Source: Anaerostipes rhamnosivorans
GTDB lineage: Bacteria > Bacillota > Clostridia > Lachnospirales > Lachnospiraceae
Direction: 5' to 3'
DNA length: 64,000 bases
NCBI RefSeq assembly: GCF_005280655.1
Contig: NZ_CP040058.1
Span: 2,022,001 to 2,086,000, forward strand
Shown here: positions 44,310 through 53,329 of the stretch, in pieces
How positions within the stretch are numbered: the first letter of the stretch is position 1
How the letters are laid out: each line of letters opens with the position of its first letter
Position numbers and translations under genes: made by a program
Notes under the pieces: model-generated
Told to the model about the DNA's origin: nothing
The model's input: only the letters and a program-made list of their open reading frames with translations
Databases searched by the model: none

Positions 44310-45173
44310 TTAATGCGCGCTGAATACGGATTTTGCAAGGCTTCCCGTTTTGAAAAGCGTAAAACACAAGAGGACGGTATAGCCCATGCAAGACCAGATC
44401 GCGCCGGATATGTCATCGGTTGCTGCGATTGTCTGTATCAAAACCGCATAAATACCGACGCACACAAGAATTAGAAAAGCCTGAAAACCGAGGGCAAGCA
44501 AGGATTTTAAGTAGTTCTGTCCCATGCCGCCCCATTCACGATTTACCATTGTCGCAACGGGGATAGGGGCGATACTCGTTACAAGGTATATTTCAATCAT
44601 GCGCCCGTACACCACCAGCATGATACAGATAGACAACGCTTTCATGGTAAGCCCCACAAAGAGTGATTGAAACCATAGCCCCAAAAGCCCGCCGACGCTC
44701 ATAGCGTCCAGCTTTGCTTCTATATCGGTGATAACGGTTGCAATATCTATGCTTGTGTCGGATATGATAACGCCCGCGCTGTCGTTGACGACGCTCTGTG
44801 TAATGTCAAATACGCCCATGACGATGTTCCAAGTATTTGTTACCAGCAGCACCGCAACAAAGGTTTTGAAAATCCACTTGAAGAAAATCCAAGTGTCGAG
44901 ATCGTGCAGATTGTTTTTCTCAATTACAAGCTGGATTAGTTCGTAGCACATGACAAAGGTAATGATAACGCCCGCAATCGGCACAATGACGTTTTCCGAT
45001 AGGCTGCGTATCATATTGAATATGCCCGCGTTCCACCCGGCGGGGGTTGTGCCGACTTGCGTTGCGATTTCTCCAACCTCTGTATTTACGCTGTCGAACA
45101 GCCCGGAGAGATTAGAGAGTATTCCGTCTGTCAAAATGCCGCGAAACCAATCTTCAATCATCTGCCATATCAA
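44310..45173 (-). CDS. TrbL/VirB6-like conjugal transfer membrane protein
   Basis: A 287-residue polytopic protein with about six membrane helices (near residues 60-82, 95-118, 155-175, 180-200, 215-240 and 255-275). It fits the TrbL/VirB6 inner-membrane channel component of Gram-positive type IV systems, placed between Maff2 and PrgI/VirB4 as expected. No enzymatic motif. The first 45 residues look extracellular or amphipathic. Confidence 0.88.
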   Translation of the reverse strand: MIWQMIEDWFRGILTDGILSNLSGLFDSVNTEVGEIATQVGTTPAGWNAGIFNMIRSLSENVIVPIAGVIITFVMCYELIQLVIEKNNLHDLDTWIFFKWIFKTFVAVLLVTNTWNIVMGVFDITQSVVNDSAGVIISDTSIDIATVITDIEAKLDAMSVGGLLGLWFQSLFVGLTMKALSICIMLVVYGRMIEIYLVTSIAPIPVATMVNREWGGMGQNYLKSLLALGFQAFLILVCVGIYAVLIQTIAATDDISGAIWSCMGYTVLLCFTLFKTGSLAKSVFSAH

Positions 45174-45246
45174 AAGCTAATCCCTCCTTTCCCGCGCCCT
45201 CCCGCGTGAAGCGGGAGAGCGCGGCGGGTAGTGTTAGTTTGTGGCA

Positions 45247-45462
45247 TTATCCAAACAGGCCGGAGAGCAGCGGGACAAGGGTAAGGCCGATAAGGGCAAC
45301 GCCGCCGCCCGCCATCAACTGTTTCATGCCCTGCGACTTCGCGCCGGGGTTATCGTTGCCGTACCCCTCCATGAGGTTAATGCCGCCCCAAATGCCAAGT
45401 CCTGCGCCAAGCGCGATTACCAAAGTCTGCAATACGTCAACTGCGCTGTTGAAAAAATCCAT
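45247..45462 (-). CDS. Maff2-family (VirB2-like) small membrane protein
   Basis: A 71-residue protein with two hydrophobic helices (about residues 10-30 and 48-68) separated by a polar loop GYGNDNPGAKSQGMKQ. It matches Maff2, the small VirB2-like subunit found in CTn elements. It probably contributes to the transfer channel. An AGCGAGG-like ribosome site precedes ATG 45462. About 70 bp of non-coding DNA separates it from the trbL-like gene. Confidence 0.87.
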   Translation of the reverse strand: MDFFNSAVDVLQTLVIALGAGLGIWGGINLMEGYGNDNPGAKSQGMKQLMAGGGVALIGLTLVPLLSGLFG

Positions 45463-45529
45463 ATAAACCTCGCTTTCTGCCGCTAAAACGGCTCAAAAAA
45501 TGTTGTTGGAAATAAAAATGCCGCCGTTT

Positions 45530-47311
45530 TTATTCGGCGGCTGCGTCCTCGTCGGACAAATCTATTTCGTATATGTCAAAGGGTTCGTCGGGCTTTACGA
45601 TTGCCGGACGGGTGGACATATACCGTTCAACGTCAAAAGCGTTTTTCTTGTCGAAGTCGGAAAGGTATTTGTAGTTCGGGTGCTGCGTTATATCGTACTT
45701 ATCGCTGAAAAAGGGGCGCACGCCGCGCAACTGCAAAATACATTTTCCTCCGTCCATAACTGCGATTTCGTCCTGTGTCATCAACTCCTTTCCCAATTTC
45801 TGATAATTGAGGCCATGAGAAACCTGCGTGCCGCGATTTTCGGAAGTGTTGAAACTGTCGATTGTTTCACGTCCCAAGTTCTCCGAAATATCCTTTGCAT
45901 TTTTCCCGCGCCCTCCCAAAAACAAGGTGCTGTCGGCATTGTCAAGTATGATTTCTGCCGCGTCCTTGTAAATGGCTTTTAGCTGGCTCTGCGATTGCAG
46001 AATGATAGAAGCCGAGATTTCCCGGCTGCGGATTGTGGCAATCAATTTTTCAAACTGCGGGATTTGTCCAATGTTTGCAAACTCGTCTAACAGGCAGCGA
46101 ACATGAACCGGCAGCTTGCCGCCGTATTCGTCGTCGGCCTTGTCGCACAAGAGATTAAATAACTGCGATTGCAGCATAGCGATAACAAAATTAAACGTGC
46201 TGTCCGTATCGCTCATAATCAAAAACAAAGCTGTTTTTCTGTCGCCTAACGTGTCAAGTTCTAATTCGTCGTAGGACATAAGATCGCGCAATTCCTTTAT
46301 ATCAAAAGGAGCGAGCCTCGCACCGCAAGAAATGAGGATTGATTTTGCGGTTTTGCCCGCCGCCAATTTATATTTTCGGTACTGCTTCACCGCGAAATGG
46401 TCGGGGTCGCGTTCTTCCAAGTCGGCAAACAGCAAATCGACGGGGCTTTGATATTCCTCGTCGTCCTCGCGGGCTTCGCTGGCGTTGATAAGTTCCAACA
46501 GGGTAATAAAGTTCATTTCCTCGGCGGGGGCTTCGTACCAGATGTAGCCCACCAACGCGCAATACAAAAGCCGTTCTGCCTTTACCCAAAAATCCTCCGC
46601 GCTTTTTTCTCCCTCACCTTTGGTATTCGCTATCAACGTATTTACCAGCTTCAAAATATCTTTCTCGCTGCGGATATACACAAAGGGGTTGTAGTGCATA
46701 GATTTTTTGAAGTTAATCGTATTCAGTACCTTAATGCGGTAGCCCGCCCGTTGCAGCAGCTTCCCGCACTCAATCAAAACCGTACCTTTCGGGTCGGTTA
46801 AGACGTAAGAGGAATGAAGCTGCATTAGATTAGGTTTGACAAAAAATCTTGTTTTTCCGCTGCCGCTGCCGCCGATCACGACGACGTTCTTATTTCTCGC
46901 GTACTTCGGCTGCTTCGGGCGGCTGTTCATGGTAAGCCGTTCCGTCTGCGTCAAAATGATGTTGTTTTGGAAATCCGGGTCTATGTAGGGCTTTATATCT
47001 TCGGCGTTTCCCCATCGGGCAGAGCCGTACTCCGCGCCCTTGCGGTATTTCTTCGCGTTTTTCCCTTTGACATAGACTATCAAGCGGATAATCACCGCAC
47101 CGACAATGCCGACAAGCAAATCCAACGGGTAAACGCTCGGCAAGGCGTTTTCAAAGGCTGCGGAAAATCCTTGTGTGATATTCAGTATCTTTGCAGAAAT
47201 ATCCGCGCCGGGGGCAAGCCGCACCGCCTGTCCGACTTTATCAAAGAGATAGACAAAGAACACATAGGGGATATTCGGAAGTATCAGCTTTTTGTAGTTG
47301 ATCTGCTTCAT
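45530..47311 (-). CDS. virD4: VirD4-like type IV coupling protein
   Basis: A 593-residue TraG/VirD4 ATPase. Two N-terminal membrane helices (about residues 10-25 and 62-80) precede Walker A VVIGGSGSGKTRFFVKPN (near 147) and Walker B VRCLLDEFANIGQIPQFE (near 395). The C-terminal tail is acidic. It recruits the relaxase-DNA complex to the channel. The start overlaps the pcfB stop by 4 bp; PcfB is the known accessory partner of the coupling protein PcfC in pCF10-type systems. Confidence 0.95.
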   Translation of the reverse strand: MKQINYKKLILPNIPYVFFVYLFDKVGQAVRLAPGADISAKILNITQGFSAAFENALPSVYPLDLLVGIVGAVIIRLIVYVKGKNAKKYRKGAEYGSARWGNAEDIKPYIDPDFQNNIILTQTERLTMNSRPKQPKYARNKNVVVIGGSGSGKTRFFVKPNLMQLHSSYVLTDPKGTVLIECGKLLQRAGYRIKVLNTINFKKSMHYNPFVYIRSEKDILKLVNTLIANTKGEGEKSAEDFWVKAERLLYCALVGYIWYEAPAEEMNFITLLELINASEAREDDEEYQSPVDLLFADLEERDPDHFAVKQYRKYKLAAGKTAKSILISCGARLAPFDIKELRDLMSYDELELDTLGDRKTALFLIMSDTDSTFNFVIAMLQSQLFNLLCDKADDEYGGKLPVHVRCLLDEFANIGQIPQFEKLIATIRSREISASIILQSQSQLKAIYKDAAEIILDNADSTLFLGGRGKNAKDISENLGRETIDSFNTSENRGTQVSHGLNYQKLGKELMTQDEIAVMDGGKCILQLRGVRPFFSDKYDITQHPNYKYLSDFDKKNAFDVERYMSTRPAIVKPDEPFDIYEIDLSDEDAAAE

Positions 47312-47781
47312 ATCTCGCGCCCCCTGTCCATTTTCTTTACCTTGTCGCGGGCGGCGTTAAGCTGCTTCGCCTTGTCCTTTGCAGCGGCAAGGGCTTTGCG
47401 GATAGAGGGCTTTTTCTCCCGGTTCAGCTTCTTTGCGGAAAACTCTTGAAACGCTGCGGTCATAACGTCCGCGTCCCGGCCTTTGAAAAACACAAGGTAA
47501 CGGGTCTGCTCGCCCTTAACCTTTTTTAGCGAAAAATCTATGTTGTATTTCTTCGCCGTACTCTCAAAGGCTTTAATATTGCTGTCGGTGATCTCGATGT
47601 TGGAAACACCCGCGTTCTGCTTCATAAGCTGCCGCATGGTCTGTTTCCCATGCGCGGGTTTGCTTTTCTGCTCCAAAAACTTTTGGATTGCTTTCTGTAA
47701 CGCCTGTTCGGTAAGCCGCGCCGCGCCTTTTCCCACTTTGACGTATAGGGCAATCGTTTTTTGGGTTACTTCCTCCTGCAA
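47308..47781 (-). CDS. PcfB-family relaxosome/coupling accessory protein
   Basis: A 157-residue basic protein (DUF3801/PcfB). It has an N-terminal VTQKTIALYVKVGKGAARLT and a Lys/Arg-rich C-terminal helix (AAAKDKAKQLNAARDKVKKM). In pCF10, PcfB binds DNA substrate and docks it on the coupling protein. Its 3' end overlaps virD4 by 4 bp, supporting the same partnership. Confidence 0.9.
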   Translation of the reverse strand: MQEEVTQKTIALYVKVGKGAARLTEQALQKAIQKFLEQKSKPAHGKQTMRQLMKQNAGVSNIEITDSNIKAFESTAKKYNIDFSLKKVKGEQTRYLVFFKGRDADVMTAAFQEFSAKKLNREKKPSIRKALAAAKDKAKQLNAARDKVKKMDRGREI

Positions 47782-47817
47782 GGTATCAACTCCTTTCCCG
47801 GTAAAGTGCGGCTATGC

Positions 47818-48762
47818 TCATTCGCCGCCGTATAAGTCGTGATTGACAAGGGCGGTATAGTAGCTGTCAATGGTACTCGGCGCGTTGAACAGCACCGCTT
47901 TTAGATACTGCTTGATGTTGCGCACTTTGGTTGTGTTCTCCCTCATGCAATCCAAAACAAACTCAATATGGCTGCTGTTCAGCTTCAAAAACTTGGATTT
48001 CACCAATTCGGCGGGGTAGTCGTCCCCGGCAATACGGATTGTCTTTCGGGCTGTGCAGACGGTTTCCAGCATAAGGTCAACAATCTCGTCCAAACGGTCT
48101 TTGTCAATTTTGCAGTTTTGAATGAGATGGTCGTATTCGATATTGTCCTTGATAATCTCCCTGTAAATCTCTACTGCGCTATTGCTTTTCGCTTCCGTTC
48201 TTTTCCTTTCCGGCGGCGTAGCCGCTTCGCCATGCGCAAAGGGCAAGGGGTTTAGGGAATGGAAAGGAATGGAATCGGTACTTGATAAATCAGTAATTGA
48301 TTGTTCTTTACTTAATATATCTTTATTTAATTGCGTTGGATTTTCCAACGTAGGTTTTTCCTGCGTAGGTTTTTCCAACGTTGGATTATCCAATGTTGGA
48401 TTTTCCAATGTAGGTAAATCCAATATAGGCGGCTGTCCGCCGCTGGTAGCTGCTTCCGGCTCTCGCGGCTGCGGCTGCTCGTATATGACGTAATCTGCGC
48501 CCCGCAAGCGTCCCTTTTCGTCGCGCTCCCGGCTGCGCACGATATATCCGGCTTTTTCGAGTTCCTTTACCGCTTCGCGGATTGCGTCGATCTTCTCCCG
48601 GTTGATATGGGATAAGCCCGCAAGGGTATAATCCCAATCTTCGGGCAGCGAAAGCATTTGCGACAACAAGCCCTTTGCCTTTAAGGACAATTCCTTGTTT
48701 CGCAAGTGGTGGTTGCTCATAACGGTATATCCCGTATTTCGCTCCACTCTGAAAACTGCCAT
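47818..48762 (-). CDS. Replication initiator-like protein (RepA_N/DUF6017)
   Basis: A 314-residue protein. The N-terminal winged helix (about 1-95, with TGYTVMSNHHLRNKELSLKA and GLLSQMLSLPEDWDYT) resembles plasmid replication initiator A proteins. A repeat linker of PTLEN-type pentads (about 112-145) leads to a C-terminal DUF6017 domain (about 190-314). In ICEs such proteins support autonomous replication of the excised circle. It is the first large gene of the transfer operon. Confidence 0.88.
   Translation of the reverse strand: MAVFRVERNTGYTVMSNHHLRNKELSLKAKGLLSQMLSLPEDWDYTLAGLSHINREKIDAIREAVKELEKAGYIVRSRERDEKGRLRGADYVIYEQPQPREPEAATSGGQPPILDLPTLENPTLDNPTLEKPTQEKPTLENPTQLNKDILSKEQSITDLSSTDSIPFHSLNPLPFAHGEAATPPERKRTEAKSNSAVEIYREIIKDNIEYDHLIQNCKIDKDRLDEIVDLMLETVCTARKTIRIAGDDYPAELVKSKFLKLNSSHIEFVLDCMRENTTKVRNIKQYLKAVLFNAPSTIDSYYTALVNHDLYGGE
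48338..48427 (-). repeat. Six tandem 15-bp repeats inside the replication initiator gene
   Basis: Units such as GGATTTTCCAACGTA and GGTTTTTCCTGCGTA, six in a row, encode pentads of the form PTLEN/PTLDN/PTQEK. The unit length keeps the frame, so copy number can change without breaking the protein. Confidence 0.88.
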
Positions 48763-48890
48763 ATTTCCTCACTTCCTCTCTTGGTATGCGTGGACAATTA
48801 GAAAGCCGTTTTCGGCTGTTTTGGTATTGCAATATGCCCTTTGCCGTTTTCGCGTCTGCAAAGCCGCATGGCACAAGGGCTTTTGCCCGT

Positions 48891-49109
48891 CTATTTGTCC
48901 ATGCTGGCGTGCGTTTTCCGCGTCCTTTTGCCGGGGCAATAGGGACACTCTTTGAAAACGCAAAACTCATATTTCCACCCGGGGCGGTAGAAACGGCAAG
49001 TGCCGCAATCTTCATCATCTCCGGCACAACCGGATTGATAGCGGTCAAATCCCGGCTTCTGCTGCATGAGCAATTCAAACGCCCGCTGCTTGCCCTTTGT
49101 GAAATACAT
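48891..49109 (-). CDS. Small Cys-rich protein of the transfer operon
   Basis: A 72-residue protein. Cys residues occur as CAGDDEDCGTCRFYRPG and CVFKECPYCPGK, fitting one or two zinc knuckles. Related small proteins stand at the head of Tn1549-like transfer operons; no function is assigned. AGGAGGTG lies 8 bp before ATG 49109. Longer in-frame starts upstream have no ribosome site. Confidence 0.7.
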   Translation of the reverse strand: MYFTKGKQRAFELLMQQKPGFDRYQSGCAGDDEDCGTCRFYRPGWKYEFCVFKECPYCPGKRTRKTHASMDK

Positions 49110-49138
49110 TCCGGCTGCACCTCCTTTCCTGCGGGCAT

Positions 49139-49188
49139 AAAAAAACGGCGTTACTTTCTCCCCCAAAGGGGTTAAGGTAACGCCGTTT
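49139..49188 (-). terminator. Hairpin ahead of the transfer operon (insulator or attenuator)
   Basis: Perfect 12-bp arms (49143-49154 and 49177-49188, core AACGGCGTTAC) enclose a CCCC/GGGG inner stem. On the minus strand the hairpin is followed by TTTTTTTATG. It lies before the first transfer gene, so it would stop transcripts entering from the hemW-lepA side or attenuate a promoter within 49190-49299. Confidence 0.82.
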
Positions 49189-49267
49189 GTGTGCGTATTC
49201 AGTTTTTAACACATTCCCTGTCTATCCGCTGTCCGCAAAACCATTGATTTTATTAGCTTTTTGCCGC

Positions 49268-49299
49268 TATCGCTATCACACCTCATTATTCAACCGGCC
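49268..49299 (-). repeat. Right terminal inverted repeat of the element
   Basis: TATCGCTATC, a 14-bp spacer, AACCGGCC: the inverted counterpart of 22702-22733. The bases 49300-49436 are host DNA with a small GACGGC/GCCGTC hairpin (49324-49340) and a TATAAT box near 49405. Confidence 0.8.
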
Positions 49300-49436
49300 C
49301 TCATATCTTTATAATTCTGACTGGACGGCTGACGGCCGTCTACGGCTGCAGTCCAAAGCTATTTGAGAAAAACTCATGTCTTTTCTGTTTCTCCGGCGTA
49401 TCTTATAATATAACACTTAATTAGGAGACAGTATTT

Positions 49437-50315
49437 ATGAAGCTTATATCACAGATGATCCATGCGGATATCGCCCACAAACATGGCTTCTTCGGGGATA
49501 AGATCGGAATCGCCTTTTTGGATACCGGTATTTCTCCCCATAAAGAATTTTATCCGGCTGATCAGCGGATCGCCGGATTTATAGATTATGTCCATCACAG
49601 AACATCACCCTATGACGACAACGGACACGGGACCCACATCACAGGGATCGCCGCGTCCGCAAACTTTGGCGTCGCGCCAAAATCACATATCATATCTATT
49701 AAAGTTCTAGACGCACTGGGAAATGGAAACCAGAGAACCTTTTTAAACGGCCTTTCCTGGATCCATCACTTTCACAAACAGTACGGCATCCGTATCGTGA
49801 ACATTTCCATCGGCACTCCTGCCTCCGGCAGTGATGAGGCAGCCAATGCCATTGTGCAGCAGGTAAACCAGCTCTGGGATGACGGGCTTGTGGTCTGTAT
49901 TGCCAGTGGAAATAACGGTCCTAGGGATGGTTCCATCACCGCTCCCGGCAACAGCCGCAAAATCATTACCATCGGCTCCAGCGATGATGCCGCCCGCCCT
50001 ATGGGTTCCCAGCGCTTCGCAAAAAATTATTCCAGCCGGGGGCCTACGTCCTCCTGTGTCATGAAACCGGACGTTGTGGCTCCAGGAACAAATATTTATT
50101 CCTGCGGCTTAAACGGCGGGCACAGTATAAAAAGTGGAACTTCTATGGCCACTCCGGCAGTTTCAGGAGCCATCGCCCTGCTTTTGGAACGATATCCATA
50201 CTACACAAACAAAGACGTAAAAATGAAACTGCGGTTCAATTGTGACAAGCTGTCCACGCCAAGAAACCATCAGGGCTGGGGACAGATCAATGTCCAGAAA
50301 CTCCTGGATTTATAA
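49437..50315 (+). CDS. Intracellular subtilisin-like serine protease (S8)
   Basis: A 292-residue peptidase with the full triad: Asp29 in IAFLDTGISPHKEF, His64 in DDNGHGTHITGIAAS and Ser236 in SGTSMATPAVSGA. The oxyanion Asn lies in VCIASGNNGPRDG. There is no signal peptide or long propeptide, so it is probably cytoplasmic, like Bacillus IspA/AprX-type enzymes involved in protein turnover during stationary phase or sporulation. TAGGAG lies 8-9 bp before ATG 49437. It converges with hemW, with a 6-bp overlap of the 3' ends, so there is no room for a terminator between them. Confidence 0.93.
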   Translation: MKLISQMIHADIAHKHGFFGDKIGIAFLDTGISPHKEFYPADQRIAGFIDYVHHRTSPYDDNGHGTHITGIAASANFGVAPKSHIISIKVLDALGNGNQRTFLNGLSWIHHFHKQYGIRIVNISIGTPASGSDEAANAIVQQVNQLWDDGLVVCIASGNNGPRDGSITAPGNSRKIITIGSSDDAARPMGSQRFAKNYSSRGPTSSCVMKPDVVAPGTNIYSCGLNGGHSIKSGTSMATPAVSGAIALLLERYPYYTNKDVKMKLRFNCDKLSTPRNHQGWGQINVQKLLDL

Positions 50316-51446
50316 AAGGAACTCTACCATCACTTGATTGCTCAGAAACAGGGCCTGTTTTGGAATCCAAATCCTGTCAGTATCCTGTTTCAGCAGTCCT
50401 TTTCTAGTAAGCTCGCGGATTGGTGTTCCGTAGACATCAAGAATGCTGATGCCAAACCGTTTTAGGAATGCTGTTTTTGTGATCCCCGTGATCATCCGAA
50501 GGCCTAAAAACATATACTCTTCCATCTCTTCCTTCCGGGAAAGCATTTCTGCTTCGGCGAAATATCTGCCATGATCCTGGATGAAAAGATATTCATCCAT
50601 ACAGGAAGGATTTGAAAAACGTTTCCCCTCAAAATAGGAGGATGCAGCAAGTCCAAGTCCCAGGTACGGAGTTCCAGCCCAGTAACCGCAGTTGTGCCTG
50701 CACTCAAAATCTGGCCTTGCATAATTGGACAGTTCATACCGTCTGTAACCAAAAGTGTCAAGCAGTTCCCCGGTTCTCTCATACATGGCTGCATCCTCAT
50801 CCTCTGAGGGCAGAAGATCCCCGATCCCTTTCTCTTCATAAAAGGGGGTTCCCTCTTCTATGATCAGGCTGTAGACAGATATATGTTCTGGGTTCAGCTT
50901 TGCGGTCTTTGTAAGGGTCTGTTCCATGGTTTCCATCGTCTGAAGAGGAAGCGCACTCATGAGATCCACATTGATATTCTCAAATCCGCATTCTCTTGCC
51001 ATATGAAATCCTGAGACAAAGTCCTCGAAGCTGTGTATCCTTCCCAAGATCTTTAACTCTTCTTTTCTTGCACTCTGGAGTCCGAAACTGATCCGGTTGA
51101 TGCCAGAACTTTGGTATGTCTTAAGCTTTTCTTTTGTGACCGTGCCAGGGTTGGCCTCTATGCTGCATTCCATGTCCCTGGTACAGGAAAAAGAACCTCT
51201 GACGGTATCCATCAAAGATTCTATCTGTTTTGCCGGGACCAGGGAGGGGGTTCCCCCTCCAATAAATACCGTGCTCACCGTCCGGTCCGGATAACGATCT
51301 CCCCAGTAACGGATTTCCTCTTTTAGTTTGTCCATATATCGTTTGATCTGTCCATCTCCAGCAGGAAACGAACAAAAGTCACAATAATTGCATTTTCTTT
51401 TGCAGAACGGAATATGGAGATACAGTTCTATTTCTCTAGTCTTCAT
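50310..51446 (-). CDS. hemW: Radical SAM heme chaperone HemW
   Basis: A 378-residue HemW/HemN-like protein. The cluster motif is [11 protein letters not shown] (near residues 15-25), followed by [11 protein letters not shown] and the C-terminal HemN_C domain. It lacks features unique to coproporphyrinogen dehydrogenase, and in Firmicutes this lepA-linked gene is generally HemW, which binds heme and delivers it to target proteins. It overlaps the lepA stop by 11 bp, so the two are cotranscribed. Confidence 0.92.
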   Translation of the reverse strand: MKTREIELYLHIPFCKRKCNYCDFCSFPAGDGQIKRYMDKLKEEIRYWGDRYPDRTVSTVFIGGGTPSLVPAKQIESLMDTVRGSFSCTRDMECSIEANPGTVTKEKLKTYQSSGINRISFGLQSARKEELKILGRIHSFEDFVSGFHMARECGFENINVDLMSALPLQTMETMEQTLTKTAKLNPEHISVYSLIIEEGTPFYEEKGIGDLLPSEDEDAAMYERTGELLDTFGYRRYELSNYARPDFECRHNCGYWAGTPYLGLGLAASSYFEGKRFSNPSCMDEYLFIQDHGRYFAEAEMLSRKEEMEEYMFLGLRMITGITKTAFLKRFGISILDVYGTPIRELTRKGLLKQDTDRIWIPKQALFLSNQVMVEFLL

Positions 51447-53247
51447 CTAACTTCAGCACGCTCATAAACGCTTCCTGAGGGATTTCAACATTTCCCACCT
51501 GTCGCATCCGCTTCTTTCCCTGTTTTTGTTTTTCGAGAAGCTTTCGTTTTCTGGAAATATCACCGCCGTAGCACTTGGCCAGGACATCCTTCCTCATGGC
51601 TTTAACTGTCTCTCTAGAAATGATCTTACTTCCCACTGCCGCCTGGATCGGGATCTCAAATAAATGCCTCGGTATTTCCTCTTTTAATTTTGAACACATC
51701 TTTCTTCCGCGCTCATAGGCTGTCTCAGCGTGGACGATAAAGGACAGCGCGTCCACCTCTTCTTTGTTGATCAGGATATCCAGTTTTACAAGCTCTGACT
51801 GCTGGTATCCCTTCATCTCATAATCCAATGATGCGTATCCCCTGGAACGTGATTTCAGAGCGTCAAAAAAGTCATAGATGATCTCATTGAGCGGCAGCTC
51901 ATACCTTAAGACAGCTCGTCCTTCCTCGATATACTCCATTCCGATATACACGCCTCTGCGCTCCTGGCAGAGTCCCATAATAGCTCCCACATAGTCAGAT
52001 GTCACCATGATCTCCGCAGATACGATGGGTTCTTCCATATAATCGATCTGGGACGGGTCCGGAAGGTTGGACGGGTTTGTCAGCTCAATCATCGTTCCGT
52101 CCGTCTTGTACACCCTGTAGACAACACCCGGCGCAGTGGTCACCAGATCCAGATTGTATTCTCTCTCCAGGCGCTCCTGGATGATCTCCAGATGCAGAAG
52201 GCCTAAAAATCCGCACCTAAACCCAAATCCGAGAGCCACCGATGTCTCAGGCTCAAACTGCAGGGATGCGTCGTTTAGCTGCAGTTTTTCCAGGGCATCC
52301 CTGAGATCCGGGTACTTGGCTCCGTCTGTGGGATAGAGTCCACAGAACACCATAGGGTTTACCTTTTTATATCCCGGAAGCGGCTCAGCACAAGGGTTGT
52401 CCGCATCTGTGATCGTATCTCCCACTGTTGTATCATGGACATTCTTTAAACTGGCTGTCACATATCCTACCATGCCGGCGCTCAGCTCTTCTGCCGGAAT
52501 GTACTGACCCGCACCGAAAATCCCTACTTCTACCACCTCTGCCACTGCGCCCGATGCCATCATCTTCATCTTTGTTCCCGGCCGGATGGTTCCCTCTTTG
52601 ATCCTTGCAAATATAATGACACCCTTGTAGGCATCATAGATGCTGTCGAAGATCAGGCCCTGTAGAGGTCCCTCAGGGTCCCCGGACGGCGCTGGGATCT
52701 TAGCTGCGATCTGCTCCAGCACATCTTCTATGTTGATGCCGTTTTTAGCTGAGATCAGAGGTGCATCCTCAGCCTCGATTCCAATCACATCTTCGATCTC
52801 AGTCTTCACTCTCTCCGGCTCTGCACTTGGAAGGTCGATCTTATTGATGACCGGCATGATCTCCAGATCATGATCCAGAGCCAGATAAACATTGGCCAGA
52901 GTCTGTGCCTCAATGCCCTGTGCGGCATCCACCACAAGGACAGCCCCCTCGCAGGCCGCCAGGCTTCTGGAAACCTCATAGTTAAAGTCCACATGTCCCG
53001 GTGTATCTATCAGGTTAAAAATATACTCTTCTCCGTCTTTCGCCTTATAGACGATGCGGACAGCCTGTGATTTGATGGTGATCCCCCGCTCCCGCTCCAG
53101 GTCCATATTGTCAAGCACCTGTTCCTGCATCTCCCGGTCCGTGAGGGTTCCTGTTTTTTGAATGATCCGGTCCGCCAGCGTGGACTTTCCGTGATCTATA
53201 TGCGCAATAATACAAAAATTGCGGATTTTACTCTGATCGACTGCCAT
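51436..53247 (-). CDS. lepA: Elongation factor 4 (LepA)
   Basis: A 603-residue translational GTPase (normal length about 600). It shows G1 [15 protein letters not shown]3 [16 protein letters not shown] and G4 [13 protein letters not shown]. The LepA-specific C-terminal domain contains [20 protein letters not shown]. It acts on ribosomes during initiation or back-translocation, especially under stress. The lepA-hemW order matches Bacillus. AGGAGG lies upstream of ATG 53247. Confidence 0.97.
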   Translation of the reverse strand: MAVDQSKIRNFCIIAHIDHGKSTLADRIIQKTGTLTDREMQEQVLDNMDLERERGITIKSQAVRIVYKAKDGEEYIFNLIDTPGHVDFNYEVSRSLAACEGAVLVVDAAQGIEAQTLANVYLALDHDLEIMPVINKIDLPSAEPERVKTEIEDVIGIEAEDAPLISAKNGINIEDVLEQIAAKIPAPSGDPEGPLQGLIFDSIYDAYKGVIIFARIKEGTIRPGTKMKMMASGAVAEVVEVGIFGAGQYIPAEELSAGMVGYVTASLKNVHDTTVGDTITDADNPCAEPLPGYKKVNPMVFCGLYPTDGAKYPDLRDALEKLQLNDASLQFEPETSVALGFGFRCGFLGLLHLEIIQERLEREYNLDLVTTAPGVVYRVYKTDGTMIELTNPSNLPDPSQIDYMEEPIVSAEIMVTSDYVGAIMGLCQERRGVYIGMEYIEEGRAVLRYELPLNEIIYDFFDALKSRSRGYASLDYEMKGYQQSELVKLDILINKEEVDALSFIVHAETAYERGRKMCSKLKEEIPRHLFEIPIQAAVGSKIISRETVKAMRKDVLAKCYGGDISRKRKLLEKQKQGKKRMRQVGNVEIPQEAFMSVLKLDED

Positions 53248-53294
53248 AGATTCCTCCTGTTACAAATAAAGATATTCGATTCAGTATAGCAAAA

Positions 53295-53323
53295 AAAAGG
53301 CTGAAAGTCCATTTCAACCTTTT
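53295..53323 (-). terminator. Terminator after the beta-helix gene
   Basis: Arms AAAAGGCTGAAA and TTTCAACCTTTT (one G-U pair), with a 5-nt loop and a T-run on the minus strand, directly past the stop at 53330. Confidence 0.78.
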
Positions 53324-53329
53324 TCTTTC

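Larger units (their letters stand above)
22702..49299. mobile_element. Integrative conjugative element, Tn1549/Tn4451-like, serine recombinase type
   Basis: About 26.6 kb bounded by terminal inverted repeats (22702-22733 and 49268-49299). Base composition is visibly GC-richer than the flanks apart from the cargo at 26.2-27.8 kb. It holds a complete-looking set: large serine recombinase, TnpW, MobC and relaxase, VirD4, VirB4, TrbL/VirB6-like, PrgI, Maff2, NlpC/P60 hydrolase, TopB, replication initiator and ArdA. No transfer gene shows a frameshift, so it is probably mobile. The recombinase type sets it apart from Tn916/Tn1549, which use tyrosine integrases. It lies between an ABC permease gene and a subtilisin gene. 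Confidence 0.9.

Noticed and set aside
48338..48427. Possible CRISPR array
   Set aside because: The repeats are 15 bp with no spacers and lie in frame inside a protein-coding gene; no cas gene is present.
22702..49299. Element of the Tn916 or classical Tn1549 type
   Set aside because: No tyrosine integrase or Xis gene is present; recombination genes are a large serine recombinase and TnpW. No van genes were seen.
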